From: Anopheles merus | Lineage: Eukaryota > Arthropoda > Insecta > Diptera > Culicidae | NCBI RefSeq assembly: GCF_017562075.2 | Contig: NC_054085.1 | Location: 18,647,222 to 18,711,221 of the forward strand | DNA: 64,000 bases | Direction: 5' to 3' | Part shown: one piece after another, positions 31,922-47,154 of the stretch | Numbering within the stretch: the first letter of the stretch is position 1 | Layout: the number at the start of each line of letters is the position of its first letter | The notes under the pieces: generated by a model | Seen by the model: the letters and a program-made list of their open reading frames with translations, nothing else | What the model was told of the DNA's origin: nothing | Database searches by the model: none | Made by a program: the position numbers and the translations under genes

Positions 31922-34330
31922 TTAGTTTTCGCCCTCCTTCGGTACATCCTTGCGCACCTTGTGCCCGCGGAAGGAGGCCTGAATTTTGCTGGCCGCTTTG
32001 TGCAGCTCCGGATCGTCCATGTCGATGTCCAGCTCTTCGGCCACCTAGGTGGGTGTTGGAAAGAGATCGAAAAAAAAAGGGAAATGAATTAGAGCAAAAT
32101 TTCGGCAAATACTGTCGAGCGGGTCTTCCTTCGGTCTTACCTTTTTGGTAATTTCATCAATGTCGACCTCCTTCTTCTCGTCCTCGCCCTTCGTGGCCGT
32201 CTTTCTGGCCATGTGACCACGGAAGCTGGCCTGTATACGGGTCGCGGCGTGAGTCAGCTCTGCAAAAGGAAGAAATGAGAGAAAAAAGCACCAAAATCAA
32301 TACACAATAAAGGATAGAACAAACAGAAAAGCGCGAAAAATGCCACCACGAAGACTCCGCATTCGCACACACGGACACAACAATTTGATTTTCGATCGCA
32401 AATGGGTGCCAGATTGATTGGATCGCAGACGAAATGCAAACCACCAACAGCGAAGCAGGCGGTGCTCTCTGCCGTTCGCAGGCCGTTCGCGTAGCGAGCG
32501 GAGTTGTTGGTAGTTACGAGTTTTATTGAGCCCCCCCTAGGTGCAACAACCAACACCCCGCGTGCAGTGAAAAATCGTTAAATCAATTTCAATTCCGGTT
32601 TGATGGATCTTTTCGAAATGAAATTTCATTACACGTCGCCATCATCGGCGTGGCTGGTAAGGGCTATTTTAAAATGCTCTGGTGGTTGTGGATTTTTGCT
32701 TTGTTTTTTTTTTTTTAAATATAGGTTTATGACTGTGATGGCCAATGTGAAAATGCCATTGTGGGAGTTTTATATTTTTAAATAAAATTAAACAGGATAT
32801 TGAATTTTGAACAAACTTCCTTTTTTATTGCCGAACAGTTTTGTAAAATTCTTTTCCGCCTTTATTTATAATATTTTTACACCGTCTCTTACTGCAGCCA
32901 TTTTTCCTCCAAGCCGAACCAAGATTACTTCATCCCAAAACACTAGCTTGCAAAGGAAATGTACAGTTTGTTATTTTCCATTCGTATCCCCGCTCATGTC
33001 AGCAGCAGCATCTTCTCGTAGCACAAACTCACACTTGTTACATCGCTTTGCCGCGAGTAATGATGGCTCGTTAAGCTGTGGAATGCTGCGGAATCGTTTC
33101 TCCGATTTCCACTTATCGATCACACACAAAACAACTTCTCCTCTCCCGCCCACAATGACGGTGAAAAACAACATTCAAGTGTTTGGTGTGGTGCATTCGA
33201 GCGCGGGTTCTTAAGAGCAGCTCACTAATGCTCCCCCCCCCTCCCACTTCTGGTTGGTGTCGATGTATCCCAGAATCGATTGTGTCTTCTTTTTTATTCG
33301 AAAAAGACGCAACATTTGTCACGATACTTTGCGCCTGTTTTTTTTTATAGTTTAGTCTCACAAAACAATAGCTGGCGGTATTGAGGGTACACAAAAGTGA
33401 ATAAAGCACACACGCTCACATCATTCAGAGCCCAATAAAAGGGATTATTGACGGGGACCGTCATTTAAAAAAAACGGTCGTTAAAGTTTTATAATACTTG
33501 GGTGATTTGGTGGAATGTGTTTGATAGTGGAATTATCGGTGCATTAAATGGAGCTTTTAACGATCGACACAGATGGCGGTGATGTGGTGCAGTGGGTAAG
33601 TGATTGACTCTGCGCACCGTTGGGCGTGTGATCGAATCTAGTGTTGTGCGCCTCTGGGGGCTTTTCTTTGTGTTGTGGCAGAAGATAGACGGACTTTATT
33701 CCAAAGAACCATTTTTTCAAATGTGTATTGAAGCTTTTCTATTGAAATAGAAGGAATAATTCAACAGAACAAATAGGTTTTTAAACAACAGACTTACTTC
33801 AAATCGCGCTTTTATTCACAAAACCCCTCCACAAAAGCTTAAAAGATGTGTTTAAAACCACCGTCGTCATCATCTCATGTGTCAATAAGCGCCAGAATCT
33901 TTCGAAGAAAAGGTTTCGATTTATTCTCTCCCTCTACCCACCGCTCCCGGACATCTCAAAACCCCTGACCCTTCAAACTACGCCATGCAAAGGCCTCGTT
34001 TTTGGGTGTGTGTGTGTGTGTGTTGTTGCGGGGGTTTTCGTTCGCCCATTAACGTGTCTCGGCGGTTGAGCTGAGTTGAAAATGACATGGAAATTAGATT
34101 TCCACAGGCGTATGGAAACCCAACCGAGCCTCCGAGTTTTGTGTGATTCAACGTAATCGGTTTGTTGCGGTTTGCAAGCTTTTTTCCTTCTCTTCCGTCC
34201 TTAAAGAAAAACGGCATTACATCTTCCGTCCTTAAAGAAAAACGGCATTACATCTTCCGTCCTTAAAGAAAAACGGCATTACATCTTCATCGCCAGTTCA
34301 TTCGAATCAAAACTGGACAGGCTCTGGTTG

Positions 34331-34364
<34 letters not shown>

Positions 34365-37300
34365 ATGGAATGCTTTATTTGAAGAATATCCAAAAAGTAA
34401 GATGGAGTAAGATGAGTTTTGTTGCCTTTTTTATCCTTTTTTATTTAGCTGAATGCCAACGTGATTGTGGTTAAAGTAAGGGGAGAAAGAGTAAGACAGT
34501 ACATGGCAACATTCTGCAACTGTCCGCAGCTTTTATGGGGTAGCAAATTGTTAATTTAACATAAATTTCACTTCAGTAGGAAGTTTCTCCTTCCAATTTA
34601 GAACAATACCATCGCTCCCCTTCTTCCATATGCTTCCATTTTCTCCTTGTCCTTCCCAAAAGTGTTGATTAAAACTTTACCCAATTGTTGGTCGTGGTGG
34701 TGGTGCACGACTTTAAGGGTGGCGTGTAAATTTGCTTACCAAAACTTTTCCACTCATCTTTACATGCCTTCACTTACGAAACCATTTTGTTTGCTTCTCC
34801 TCTCGTTAACATAGCACAATAATTGTGGTCTTATTGTGATTTTTTGGGACAAAAGTTTGCTGCCATTGCGAGGGAGCGACAGAGGGAGCGAGTGAGTGGA
34901 AGTGAAGATTATACAATTTATTATCTCCATTAGAGAGCACAAGCCTCCTCCACAATCCCATTCACAGGATGGCACAATCGGTGTTAATGATTATTTATTT
35001 CGTTGGTTAGGCGTATTTTTAGCTTCCGGCTCAATCATGCTGGCATTCAAATCGAATCCAAACCAACCGATTTCCTCTTATGTGCACACAGCAAATTCCC
35101 ACTAAACTGTATTTATTGTCTAATTGGAATCAATATTAATCGTATGTTGATGCCGGGAACTACAGGAATCGTATTGCAGTGCTGTAAGCTGAACTCTAAA
35201 TAATTAACACGGCAAAGCACGTTGCGATAACTGGTCCCGGCAAAACCCATTGCGCTCGATTAATCAACGCATCAAGGAATTAATTTTCGTTCGGGTGAAA
35301 AATTACCCCCCCCCCCCCACCCTCGCCCCTCATCCCACGCTGACCATTCAGCGCTACATATAGATAGCTTTTCGCATTTCATCTTTCCGGCCTGCTTGCT
35401 TGTGCGATGAGCGAACCAGGGGAAGATGAATGGCTTCCGGTGACATGGACACGCACGACAACGGGGTTGATCGATATGTGTACGCTCACGCGTGATGCAG
35501 GCTTACACCGATTTCCATGCTGAAAATGCTGTAGCATTACACACTCCAAAAGGTGCAAAAACAAAACGCGGCAAAAATCAACGTGATGATATGTAACACG
35601 AACTGACGGATGTGGATTGTTGTGTAAAAAGCTTCCGGGTGGAGGGCGCGCACGAACCAAGGGATTCCGGGATCGTCACTGTCCTTCCGTCAATCCTTTG
35701 CTTTTATGTGTGTGTGCGCTTTATGAGGATTAAATTTCCTTCAGGCCTTTCCGTTTTCAAACCCGTGGCTACGCCTAGCTCGAGCTTGCGTTTCCAAAAC
35801 GGGCGCGAATGAGCTTTCGCTCGTATTCGGTTTCGAGACTCTCGGGCAGACAGCAAACGAACGAACGAATCGAAATTAAATATTTACACTGAAGTGTAGC
35901 GGTAGCAGTGGCAGTACCAGTCCACAAACAAGTCAGCCTATCGAACGACCCGGGGCCGAATGTTTTATTTACGAGAACCCGAAAAAGAACAGAAGCGAAG
36001 GGACAGAGAACCCATGCAGCGAGGAATAGTTTGTCTTTGGTTTTTGGTCGGGAAAAGGCCACCCAGGCTATTTGCCCTCCCGGGGGGAGAGGAGGGGAGG
36101 GTGAATGTTTTAGTAAAATTGCTCACTTCGAGTCGATGGCTCGGAGCCCGGTGTATTATCGAGCTGATTGTGTTGTGGTGTCTTGGAGAGCTGGCCCAAA
36201 TTGGGGGGACGCGTTGATCGAGAGCTTATGTAAAGCGATAAAGCCGCGCGCGTTTTTATCGGTAGGGCACGTGGGGAAAAGGGGGTCAAACAAAAACAGA
36301 ACGGGAGTGGAATTGAGATATTACGTAAACGGTGCGGTATAAATCGTCGCTTGATTTCGATTTTTCGTTGGTGATTTAATATTAATAAATAAAAAAAACA
36401 ACACGTTAAACCGTACTCGCCGCAGCCTACTGCTGCACGAAAGCTTTAATCTACAAAGCTTCCAATTTCCAGTACATTAAGCTCATCGCTGGTGTGAGCA
36501 TAGAAGAAGAGAGAAAAAAAAACGCCCCATTCAGAGCATGCCATATTGTAGTGTATTTATTAGCTCTAACGCTGTGCGTCTTCTTTTTTTGCATTTTCCT
36601 ATATTTATGCACTCCTTTTTAGCCCACCAATAAATGCCAATACGGTAGAACGGGCATGAAAGGCAATAGGCCGCTCGAGGGTATTGAATGCACAAAGTAG
36701 CAAGCAAAGCAGGCCGGGACCATTCAACCGGAATACGTTTGATAATGGCCGTACGAGCCGCATAATAGAAAGTGTTGGGAAGAAGGAAAAGAGTGCACAC
36801 AATAACAAAAAAAAAAAAAACACCAGCACAGAAGCATTACCTTTTTTCAAGTGGAAAGATAATGCTGTGCAAAAAGGCAATATTCATTCCGTGCTGCTAC
36901 GGTGTCCATTTTGTCTAACCACCATCAACCTCCTGGAACGCTGCACATAGCTTTTGCAATGGTCATCGGTATCGGCACGGCAATGATGATGCTCTGAGAC
37001 AAGTGTAGTTTGTTGCACTTGAACTGTGCCAATTAAACAGGGGAATAGGAGGATAGATAGCGAGAGAAAGAAATAGAGAGAGAGAGAAAGTGAAAAGTCA
37101 AGTATAATCGGCAAAACTACTGCACTGCTCCCCAACAACTGTGCAGGTTGTGGAAAAGTTTTTTAATCTGCATTACTTTTGATTGCAGCAGCAGCAGCAG
37201 CGACTGTGAGGAGGTCGATCAGTTATCATTGATTGGCGAAGGAAAAACCGAGTAAAAACGTTTTTCTTTTGTTTGAAGTTGTTGAATTGTTGAGCTAATG

Positions 37301-40300
37301 TTAGTTTTTTGAATAATAAAATAGATACATTGATTGCCCATTTTCCTTCACGAGGGGAATTTCTCGGGTTAATGATTGGTTCATACTCTGTGAAACGTAG
37401 CAGAAGATAGCTCAGAAATTGGTCGAACCAGTAAAAGCTTTGTAAAATTAAATAAAAAAAAAATAATATAATTTTAAATACGTTTTTAAGGCAAATTTAG
37501 TTTTGATTTTAGTGCATTAAAAATGCATTTTTAATTAATTTTATTTTTTGCTCTATATTTTCTAATTTCAATTGATATTTCGTTAATTAGAGTTATCCTA
37601 TTACACATATCAGCAGACATTGTACCATGATGTAACATTTATAGTTTTCTGAACATGGTTACTTGGAACATTTCAAGTACATTGCGCCAAATCCAACGTC
37701 GAGAGAGAAAGAAAAACAGCAATAGTGAAAGAAGGGAAACTTTACGAATAGAAACAGCAACAAATAGAAACAAGGGAGAGGGCAATCCAGAGCGTGAAGG
37801 CCGAGGGAATAATGTCCGTACTCGCTAGTGTAATTTTGATTTTCACTAGTCCACTAGCGGCGGTGGCTGACCGAAGCATTTTGTCAAACAATTTGGAGCC
37901 ACTTCAGAAAATATGTTCCTTTTTTTACTTAAAATGGACTAGCAAAGCTTTATAATTGTTAGATCAATATGTTATGCAAGTATTTCAGCTTATTTCGCAA
38001 AAAAGGTAAAAAAAACTACTTCATTTTGAGCTCCGACCGATTTGAGCGAATGGTCGTTCCCTTGATGAACAAAAAAAGCTTCCACTAGCCGCAGCCAGAT
38101 GCGCTAGTGAAAATCTAAATCACACAATGTTCCCCAGCCTTAAGGTGCATTTGAGAGAGTAAGGCCCGTGTCTGTGCTCCATCGGATGCGATTTTATTGG
38201 AAGGCCTGTCAAAATTTTATATGGAATTTGACAGATAACGTCGGACGTGCGATTTCGTCGTGCGACGGAATCTATTTTTTTATTTCGTCGTACGCCGCAT
38301 CCGATTTTATCTGTCAAACTAAATGTGTGGCGTTTTGTAGGAACAATCTCAACTTAATTTTTCATAATCGTTATATTATTAAAATCATCCAAATAATCGC
38401 AATATTATACGAAACAGCATTTGACAGCACGTGCGATAAAATCGCATGGGATGAAGCATAGACACGGCCCTAAGTGGGAATAATGCTCACAAAACGCGGT
38501 GATGGGACGAGCATTACATTTTCATAGCCAACAGTAAGCGAATTCAATACAAAAAGGTGTAAAAAGGTGTATAGCGCACTTCCACATGTAAAATAAAATA
38601 ACCACCTCGGCCATACACATTGGTCAATCAAACAGAACAGAAACATAATTATAAACCAATCTTTGCCTCAACCCTACCCATCTCAACGAGATTAATCGAT
38701 CCACCAGGCGCCTCCATCTACAAATCACCAGTCGCCTCCATCTACAAACCACCAGGCGCCTCCATCGATCACCGCCATGAAAGCTAGCCCCGTACATTAT
38801 TCAACGCAATCGGCTGATCAGTCACAAATAACGCGAACGATTGGCCCAAAAACACGGCGAATTGAATTACCGCTCAAGCCGAACATGTAGGGAAGTTTCG
38901 ATTTCGATACGGTCCAATATCGAACAATCGACCAACCAAAATCCAAAAACAACGTTGTAATTGTAAATTGAGTAGAAACCGGGATAAGAATTTGTGGAAA
39001 TTGTGGGACTGTGTGGGCAAAAAACTCAGAAGAAACCGGAAATACCAATCCCAAACCGTGTCCAAATCCTTTCCTGTCAAGGCAGCGCTGGCTTTACGGT
39101 ACGGTGAGACTGGGAGAGTGACACAAGAGTGGGGAAAGAAAAGCCACGAAAACACACACCGAACCACACACCACAAGCAAGACAACAAACAAACAGCAAA
39201 TCCCGGGGGCGTGGCGAGGAAGTGGACGTAATTCCGCACTAAGCCCTTTTCGGTAGCAAAAGTTCGGCAAATGTGTGCGTGCAGTAGCAGCAGTAGTAGT
39301 AGCTGCGTGGATTTATTTATTTATCGGTCGGTTTTATTCGGTTAGGCAGGCGGGCGGGCAGTGCCAACCACATTTCTTTGTTTTTCTTTCTGTTTTTTTT
39401 GTGATTGGTTTCCGGTGCTGGTTCCGGCGGAAAATTGAAAACACAAGCCTGCGATGCTGCGGAGCCTCGGAGCTCATACACACCCTCTCTGCTCTGTCAG
39501 GAGTTTAGGGTAAATAAATAATTCCAAAAGTCCAAAATTTAATGATATCACACAAAGCGCTTCGCAAGAAGCTCGAGATAAAGCCAAATGAAAAAGGGGG
39601 GGAGGGGGGGAGGGGGGTATTATATTCACCACCCACACCAGTTTGTGGAGGATTTTAGAACAAGCGGATTTACTCTGGCTTCTGATCGTAAAGTTTGATT
39701 AGATGATTCCGACGTCTTCCCTCTCTCTCTATCTCGCTCTCACGCTGTTTCCCCAAACGCATCGAATTAATGATTTTGTGGAGTAGGGAAATTGATTTTA
39801 CTGGCTTCATCGATGGGGTATGGTTTTCTTTAAATTTTGCATAACATTGCTTATTAATCCGCTCAGCGCGGGGGGAGCGAGGGGGCCGCGAACACATTCG
39901 CTCGTGTTAATGAACGCTGCTCGCTAACGGACTGTGCTTGGGGCTCTTTTTTCGATGAAGGCTCAGGGGGTTTGGGGGGGGGGGGGAGGGGGGGAGAGGG
40001 ATGGTTTGCGTCAATGAGCCACTGTTGTCGATCGAACAGAGTCACGAAAAGATTATGCTCACGGTGGCGTGACGATGTAAACAGGCAGTGGGTAAATGTT
40101 TATCCTGCTGACGAGGAGAAGGGATTATATCTGTGTGGCGGTGGGGGAGAGTAGTCGCGTTGTTATACAAAAAGAGAGAGAGAGGGAGAGGGAGGGGATA
40201 GAGAAAGGGAGATGGCTGAGCTTATTGTTATTGAGAGGAGGGAAAAACAAGTATGATTCGGAAAGATTTGGCTGAAACTGTCACGCGATTGGGGGATGAA

Positions 40301-43300
40301 AATTGTCTTTGTTTCCTCGTGCGAGGCTTGCGATTGTACGGGTGTTATCGATGATTGGAATGGTTTAATAAAGCATTGGCTGGCATTTTTTAAATAAAAA
40401 AATATAATTTTATAGCCTTAAGATTGGTTTAACATTAAGGTTTGGTAGTACAATAAATCTATAGTAACAAAAAGAAAACCATTTATTTTGGAGATGGATT
40501 AAAGTTTAATACATTACAGGGTTTCCCACAATTTATTGGTTATTTATTGGTTTCCATAAGTTTTTGGTTGGTTCCCATAGTTTTTTGGTGTGTTTCCATG
40601 ACTTTTTGAGCGTTTCCCCGAATATTTTCTTTTCTTTTTTTATAGAAACTTTGAGCCAATTGGCCTCATTTGCCTCCTAGAATATTAGTATTCCATAGTA
40701 TTGATGTCGAATCGGACAATACCAATACAGGGTCTTGCAGGGGTTCTCATGGTTGGGGGTCACTTCCTGGACTCTTTCTTAAGGGAAGTGAATTTCAAAT
40801 ATTGGAAATTGGACTATATGGCACCCTTTTTGGACAAGCTCCTTGATCCCTGTTGGATTCCTTTTGGAATAAGAGTGCTATAGAATCCAATTCCCATTAC
40901 ATTAAGTTCATTTCACGCAAGAAGGAGCCAAAAAAAGTGTCCCACAACTATGAGAGTTCCTGGAAAACCCTGTAAATCGTGGGAACGAACCAAACATCTA
41001 TGGGATACGATGAATAAATCATGAAACGAGCCCAAAAATTATGGGAATCCTCCAATAATTCGTGAAAACCTTGTAAATATACCTTGATTTAGACAACAGG
41101 CAGGAACTACCTCAAGAGAGCTCTCTAAACAATCTCGCTTGCCCACCAAACCGATCTTTGTGCCCTGAACTCCACTGGAAGAAAATATAAAGAAATATAT
41201 AGCTGATGGCTTTTTTCAATTAAATATAATTGCTCCCTGTTGCCTGCGAATTCTGCCATTATGGACCATTATGTGTTTGGAGCAGTTGGCAACACCTGTC
41301 CTGCGTTGTTGGAACAAAGACTTGCCAACCAAAAATGTCTGAAGAATGCATTGGACACTATCTAAAGCAAAGCTACTCATGTCTCTGTTTTTACTGCATT
41401 GTATTCGAACTCTTATTTAAATTATTTCAATTTGTTTGTATTTTATTCCTGTTGTCTCTTTTGTGTTATATTTTCGAACCTACCAAAGTTTATAGGTAAT
41501 AGGATAAAAAATAAATTAGAAAAAGGCACAAAGTCTAACACAATTTGAATTCCAATGTAGCTCAATAGCCCCCCGTGCACGTGCCACTTTTTGAGCGCGG
41601 GTAATTAATTTAATCCCTTTAAAACACTAATTAAAATAGTTTTATGCACAGTAAAACCAGTATGCCGTTTTAATACAAACAAGAAAAAAACAACACGCCA
41701 GAACTTTCCGACCGATAAACTTCAACTACACCACCGCTTAAAGCAAAACTTTACATGGTGCAGCAGCACCACTTAGCTCCCGTCGTTAATTGCGAAACAA
41801 GTGGCAAGCGAGCGCGAGCGTTTGTCTCAAGAACCCTCCTCCACTCGAAGCGTACTTACCGAAGCGATACGAACCCGGCCACTGACCCATGCTGATAAAT
41901 GGACAGCTACCCATGGCAAACCATGGCATACTAAATCACTCGCACAGCGACAGCGACTGTCCGTTTCGTTCCGTTTGACAAACATTATTTGGTCGGTGAA
42001 ATAAAGTACAGAAAATAAAATGCAAACGTATCCCCGACGCCCCGTCCCGTGGTTACTACACCGGGCATGGAGAGCAAGAAAAACGGGGGAGAAAATAACA
42101 ACACGAAGAAAGAAAATCCCAACACGCACCGACGCATTCCAACGCTCTTGTAGCTCCATGATTAAATGATTAAAATTTTAAGAACTCCCTCGGCGGATTG
42201 CTCACCACTGCTCTCGGTCTCGGACTCACTCCATCTAAGAAGACCGTGGCTATTCTGCCTTGCTGAGGGGGCTGAGGGTGCAAGATTTCATTCCACAGTA
42301 AGCGCGGAGCGTTGCCATGGATTGCTTTACCGGGGGAGCAGCGCACTGGCTGCTCGGGTGTGTATTACGATTACACATCACATTTAATTAAGCTTCTCTT
42401 CCCCCCCGCTCGGTGCTTCAGTGGGTGCTCTCGCGAGACAACACACACACTGTCCTTTTGCTGGAGGGTGAGTAACCGAGTTCACCAAACGATCCCCACC
42501 CCCCAAAACGGAGGATTCCGTAACCGGATACGGCCGCTGTATGATGGGCGGCAGTGTAAACATTTACCTGCTGATTTCGTCCTCGCCCGTCCCGGCACGC
42601 ACACAGAGCTGTTGTTGAGCCTTATTTGCGTCTGCTTAACGTTGCCCGAGCCTACTGCGATTTTGGCAGGAAAGGGAGCTGGGAATTTAATGACATAAGC
42701 GTACCGGTGCGCGAGGGAGTTTCCGTGTTCCTTTTCTTTTTTTTTCGAGGTTTTGGGTTTGGTTGTCGTCGTTATGGTGGAGGTTTTTATTTTCAACACC
42801 GGAAATGGTCCGGTACTTGGCGAAGATTGGCGGCACAAGTTGTGTTCCTTGAGTGGCACAGCACAGAAACACACAGTGGGTGAGGTCCCGTTTTCATCGT
42901 AAAATGCAAGTGGCTGTTTTTAGCCGTCGGTTGAAGGGCTTCCGGAAGAACACCTTATTTAAAACGAATTTATCCAGCAACGCTCAGCAACGGAGCAACT
43001 ACCACTATCTGTCAGTTGATGCCAGTTGTTTCTCATTTTTCATACCGGTGTTTTAATCAAAATCGTGATCATCGTTCATTTCCTACCGAAAAAAAGGAAA
43101 TCCACAACAAAAAGCAACACAAAACACGAACAAGCTTTCTTAAGAAGTTCTTCTTCTTGCGCTTTTCTAAGCAACGCGCTCGCTATTCACAGGAACACGG
43201 TGCGGTGCTTGCGCAAAACTTTGCGCTACACTCGAAACAATCCGCACCCCGGGATAAGTGTCAACTCGGCGCAGGAGACAGGTATCATATTTCATTTGCA

Positions 43301-46300
43301 AATGTTTGAGAGTGTCAAAGAATGAACTTGAACAAAAAAAAAATGGTTGAATTTTCCGTGACAGTGAGAAAGAAGAGCTTTGGAATTTAGCAGCACTGTT
43401 TCGTGGCAGAAGGTAGAAGGCAGCACAAGCAGCGGCAAAACTTTTTAATTCACTTCACCATTCCAGTTGGAGCCTCCCGCCAACTGAACCTGCCCAGCCA
43501 GAACAGTGGCCTCCCTGCTGGTGATTATCTATTCAAAAGGGTTAGTCTGTTAATTGTTTTTTTGTCGGTTTTTTTTAAGGGTCACCCCATAATTTACTGC
43601 TTCCGGCTGGACAGGGCTGGCTTGTGTGTCCACTGCAGGCCGTTGAAAGGGGAAGGCTGCTTATTTTCTTTATCTTCAATGTTAACGCTTTCTCTGTATC
43701 TGTCTGTGGCGCTTTTGCTGAGCTTTGTGCCTGTCCGTCAAGAGAGCGAAGATATTAATTGCTTTCGAATTGGCAACTCATTTGAAAACAAGTTTCCTTG
43801 CCCAAAACCAGCTCCGAGTTTCTCATTTGTTGTGAAATAAATTGGTTAATTATTGCCCTCGCTCGCTCGCTCGCCTTGGCCGACCCTTTGAACAGATGGA
43901 GCAAGAGGCAGTGGGAACGTTTGCTACCGCTTCAGCATGGTAATGAAGCGAACGATGCGAACGATAATGAATATTTTACGAGCAAATCTACTGCACCGAA
44001 AATGAACGCTTAATGTGCTATTCCCGTGCGCTAGGATCCATTCCACCAGCTGCTGTCGAATGGTTGATGGATCGGATTTTGCTGATTTTGCTACCCTCTC
44101 GCTGATATCCCCTTCCAGTGTGTGAGTGGGTTATGCTCTATATGTTTATTTAAGCTTCGGCCGGAGCAGAGGTGAAAATAAATTTGCTTAAATAAACGAT
44201 TCCAAATATCCCCATCGTTGAGTAGCTCGTATGGTAGTATTAGCATCGATGAACGAACGCTTTCGAAGGTTAAAGGTAAGAAGGCTCATACACACACACA
44301 CACATACACAATTTATCAGCAAAAGGGGAAAATAAAGATATGCATTGCAATTGATTTATAGTACAGCACGTTCCTTAAATCGTTGCCGGTACGCTGAAAA
44401 CGCTTGCATTAAATTTAATACCCCACGATGGGTTTGTGTTTTTGATTGAGCTTTAAGGCGCACGAAACGTGCACCAAACCAGCAATTGAACTGCACGAAC
44501 CACGCCATTTGCCACGTGCACGAAAACCAATCACGGATCAATTTCACGGCCCGAGCGACGCTGTTCAATGCCGCAAAAGCGTGAGTAATGGCGATAATGG
44601 AGATCGGTCTGGGGGGAGGAGGAAATTGAATTAAAATTCAATTTCTACCACAACCACAAACTTTAATAGCAAAAAAAATTTTTTTTTTGAAAAGTTTGCA
44701 TTATGCAAACATTGGAGAAAAAGGAAGGAAAATCATTCTCTCCCGTCGTTTGACGGCGGTTTATTCGGTCCGGTGCTCATAATGCTATTACTCATCGTTT
44801 CCCACCGTATTAATCCTCTAATCAAATGGGAATCAAATATTTCTTCCTTTCCGTTTCAAATCTATTTTTTTTTCATACGTACATACCGAGTAAGGCAAAG
44901 GAAATCTAACGCAACTGCTCGGTGAATGATTTTCGTTCATGCACGTTATTTAGATAGGAAGCAGCTTCCTGCTATTAATATCATTTGCTAAGCTGCTTAG
45001 GATTATTTAAGAAGCTCAATCAAAACAATGGCCTGTGCGTTTGCTCTCTCTCTCTGTGGGAAAAGCGCCACTCACATATGCTTTGTGCAGCCTGCACGGG
45101 TTTGAACCGTGCAGCAGCTGCTTCATACGCAAGCAAAAAAGCAGCAAATTTCACTCGCAGCAACCAAACGTGTGTGTATGTGGTGAGAGAGAGGGAGAGC
45201 AAAAACAAACAATCTCACATAGCAACGGCAAAGGGGGGGGGGGGTCGGGTTGCGTAGCAAAACCCCCGGGAAAGCCACCCCGGAGCATGTGGTCTGTGAT
45301 ACAATTTTCCGGCCAGGACGTGCTGCTGCTGGTGCACAGGAACTGCTCAAATTCGTGGTGAATAATGAAACGAAAACATTGGCACGGGTGGGTCTATGCC
45401 CCAAAGAGAGCAAAAAAAAAAGAAAAAAAAAATGGAGGAAAAACAAACTGTCGACGCGTGAGGTGAGGTATACACTGCCAAGGTGCAGCGCCAAGGAAGT
45501 CTGCAGGCGAAACATTCATTCCGTTCGTACAATGGCATCGGTTAGGAAGTGAGTGTGAGTGTGTGTTTGGTTTTTTCTTCCTTCCTGTAGTGCACACTGG
45601 AGAGTGCATTTCTGACTTTTAAGTGGCTATTGTTGCAAAGGAAAACAAAGAGCTCGTAGTAGTGGGGTGGGGATAAGTTTCCTTTTTAATACGGCAAAGG
45701 CGTCGTGTGGCAATGACTGCATTGTTTCTGCTTCCTGCTGCTTGGTGTTAGGCACTCGTTTGGCATCCTTTTTGTTCCGTTTTGCTGCACTTGCTTTTCC
45801 GCAAAATTTGTCCGAAATGTTGTGTGCGTTTCAAATGTAGGAAAGATAAATAAGCTGAGAAGTTAGTTGACGGTTGGTACAAAAAGAGGTCAAAACTATG
45901 TAAAAAATGTGGTATTTTTCATGTACAAATTCACAAATCTGTTGTTTATATGTAAATGAACAACGCTGTTCTTCCCATTGCTTTTGAGCGTTCAGTCTGT
46001 TCCCGAGGTACGCGGTTTGTGCGTTCCCGAGGGATCCGCGTAACTCGTCAGTATCGAATATCACGCTTTTTCCGTAAAAAAAAAAATACAATTTATGAAT
46101 ACATATTTTTGATTAAATGTGTCTATATTATACACTTCATCGTCTTTTGCAGACACATTACGTATTTATAGCTTTAAGACAGTTTAAACTTTTTAGCAAA
46201 AAAGCCATTTATTTTCCATCTAACAATTCTTGGAGCAAAAACGTATTAATTGACACTGGTGATGTAAGATCAGATCCGGATACGTCAAAATGATGTGAAA

Positions 46301-47071
46301 CTGGCATCAGTTTTTTAAAGATCCGGATCATGGCTACATTGAAAGAAACAGAGGCGAATGATCGAATGCGCCAAATGAGCAAGTGAGCAGGTATCATTTT
46401 CGGATCACCATTCTTCTCTCTTCAGATAGCAGAACAGACATATCTTACACGTATGTGATCCTTCATACCAAAACGAGAAAGCATGACTGGTCACACCGCT
46501 TCGATCTCACGATTTATACACCATTTGCCATATATTTTTGTATAGTTTTCTCATAATCTTGGTACCGTCCTATAGGACATCAATACAATCCACCAAAAAA
46601 AAAAAATAGGTAACGTCCAAAAAATAGTGGAAATGAACCAAAAACTATGGGAAGCATTAAAAAAAAAAGGGAAACAACCAAAAAACCTTGGTAGAGCCCT
46701 GCAAAAGATGTTCTCTTTCTCTTTGCCATCAAATGACAGGTTTGGCAGAAAACGCACGATTGAATGATTGATCCGATCAAATGATCCGGGGATTACCTTT
46801 ATGAATGAACCGGAACTGAGCCGATCATCAAAAAGATCCGTTTTTAACACCACCACCAATTGAAACATTACCTTGACAGATTTAGAGAATCGCAGGTATC
46901 TCCGAATAAGTCGGGCACTGGCTTAATACGGGAACAGTAATAACACAGTAGTAGTATTTTCTAATTTCACACACAACTGTAAATACCACACACAACTACA
47001 AACATTCATGATAGTCTCTGTGTTTATAAAACAAACCTTTTATTGTGTGAATAAGTTTCTCTCTATTTATT

Positions 47072-47154
<83 letters not shown>

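Noticed and set aside
32807..33214. 135-codon plus-strand open frame in the igloo intron
   Set aside because: Random composition with no recognisable domain; antisense to an intron.
45092..45114. Perfect 8-bp stem CTGCACGG / CCGTGCAG around GTTTGAA, resembling a tRNA T-arm
   Set aside because: No box A, anticodon arm or acceptor stem at tRNA distances; taken as a chance hairpin.
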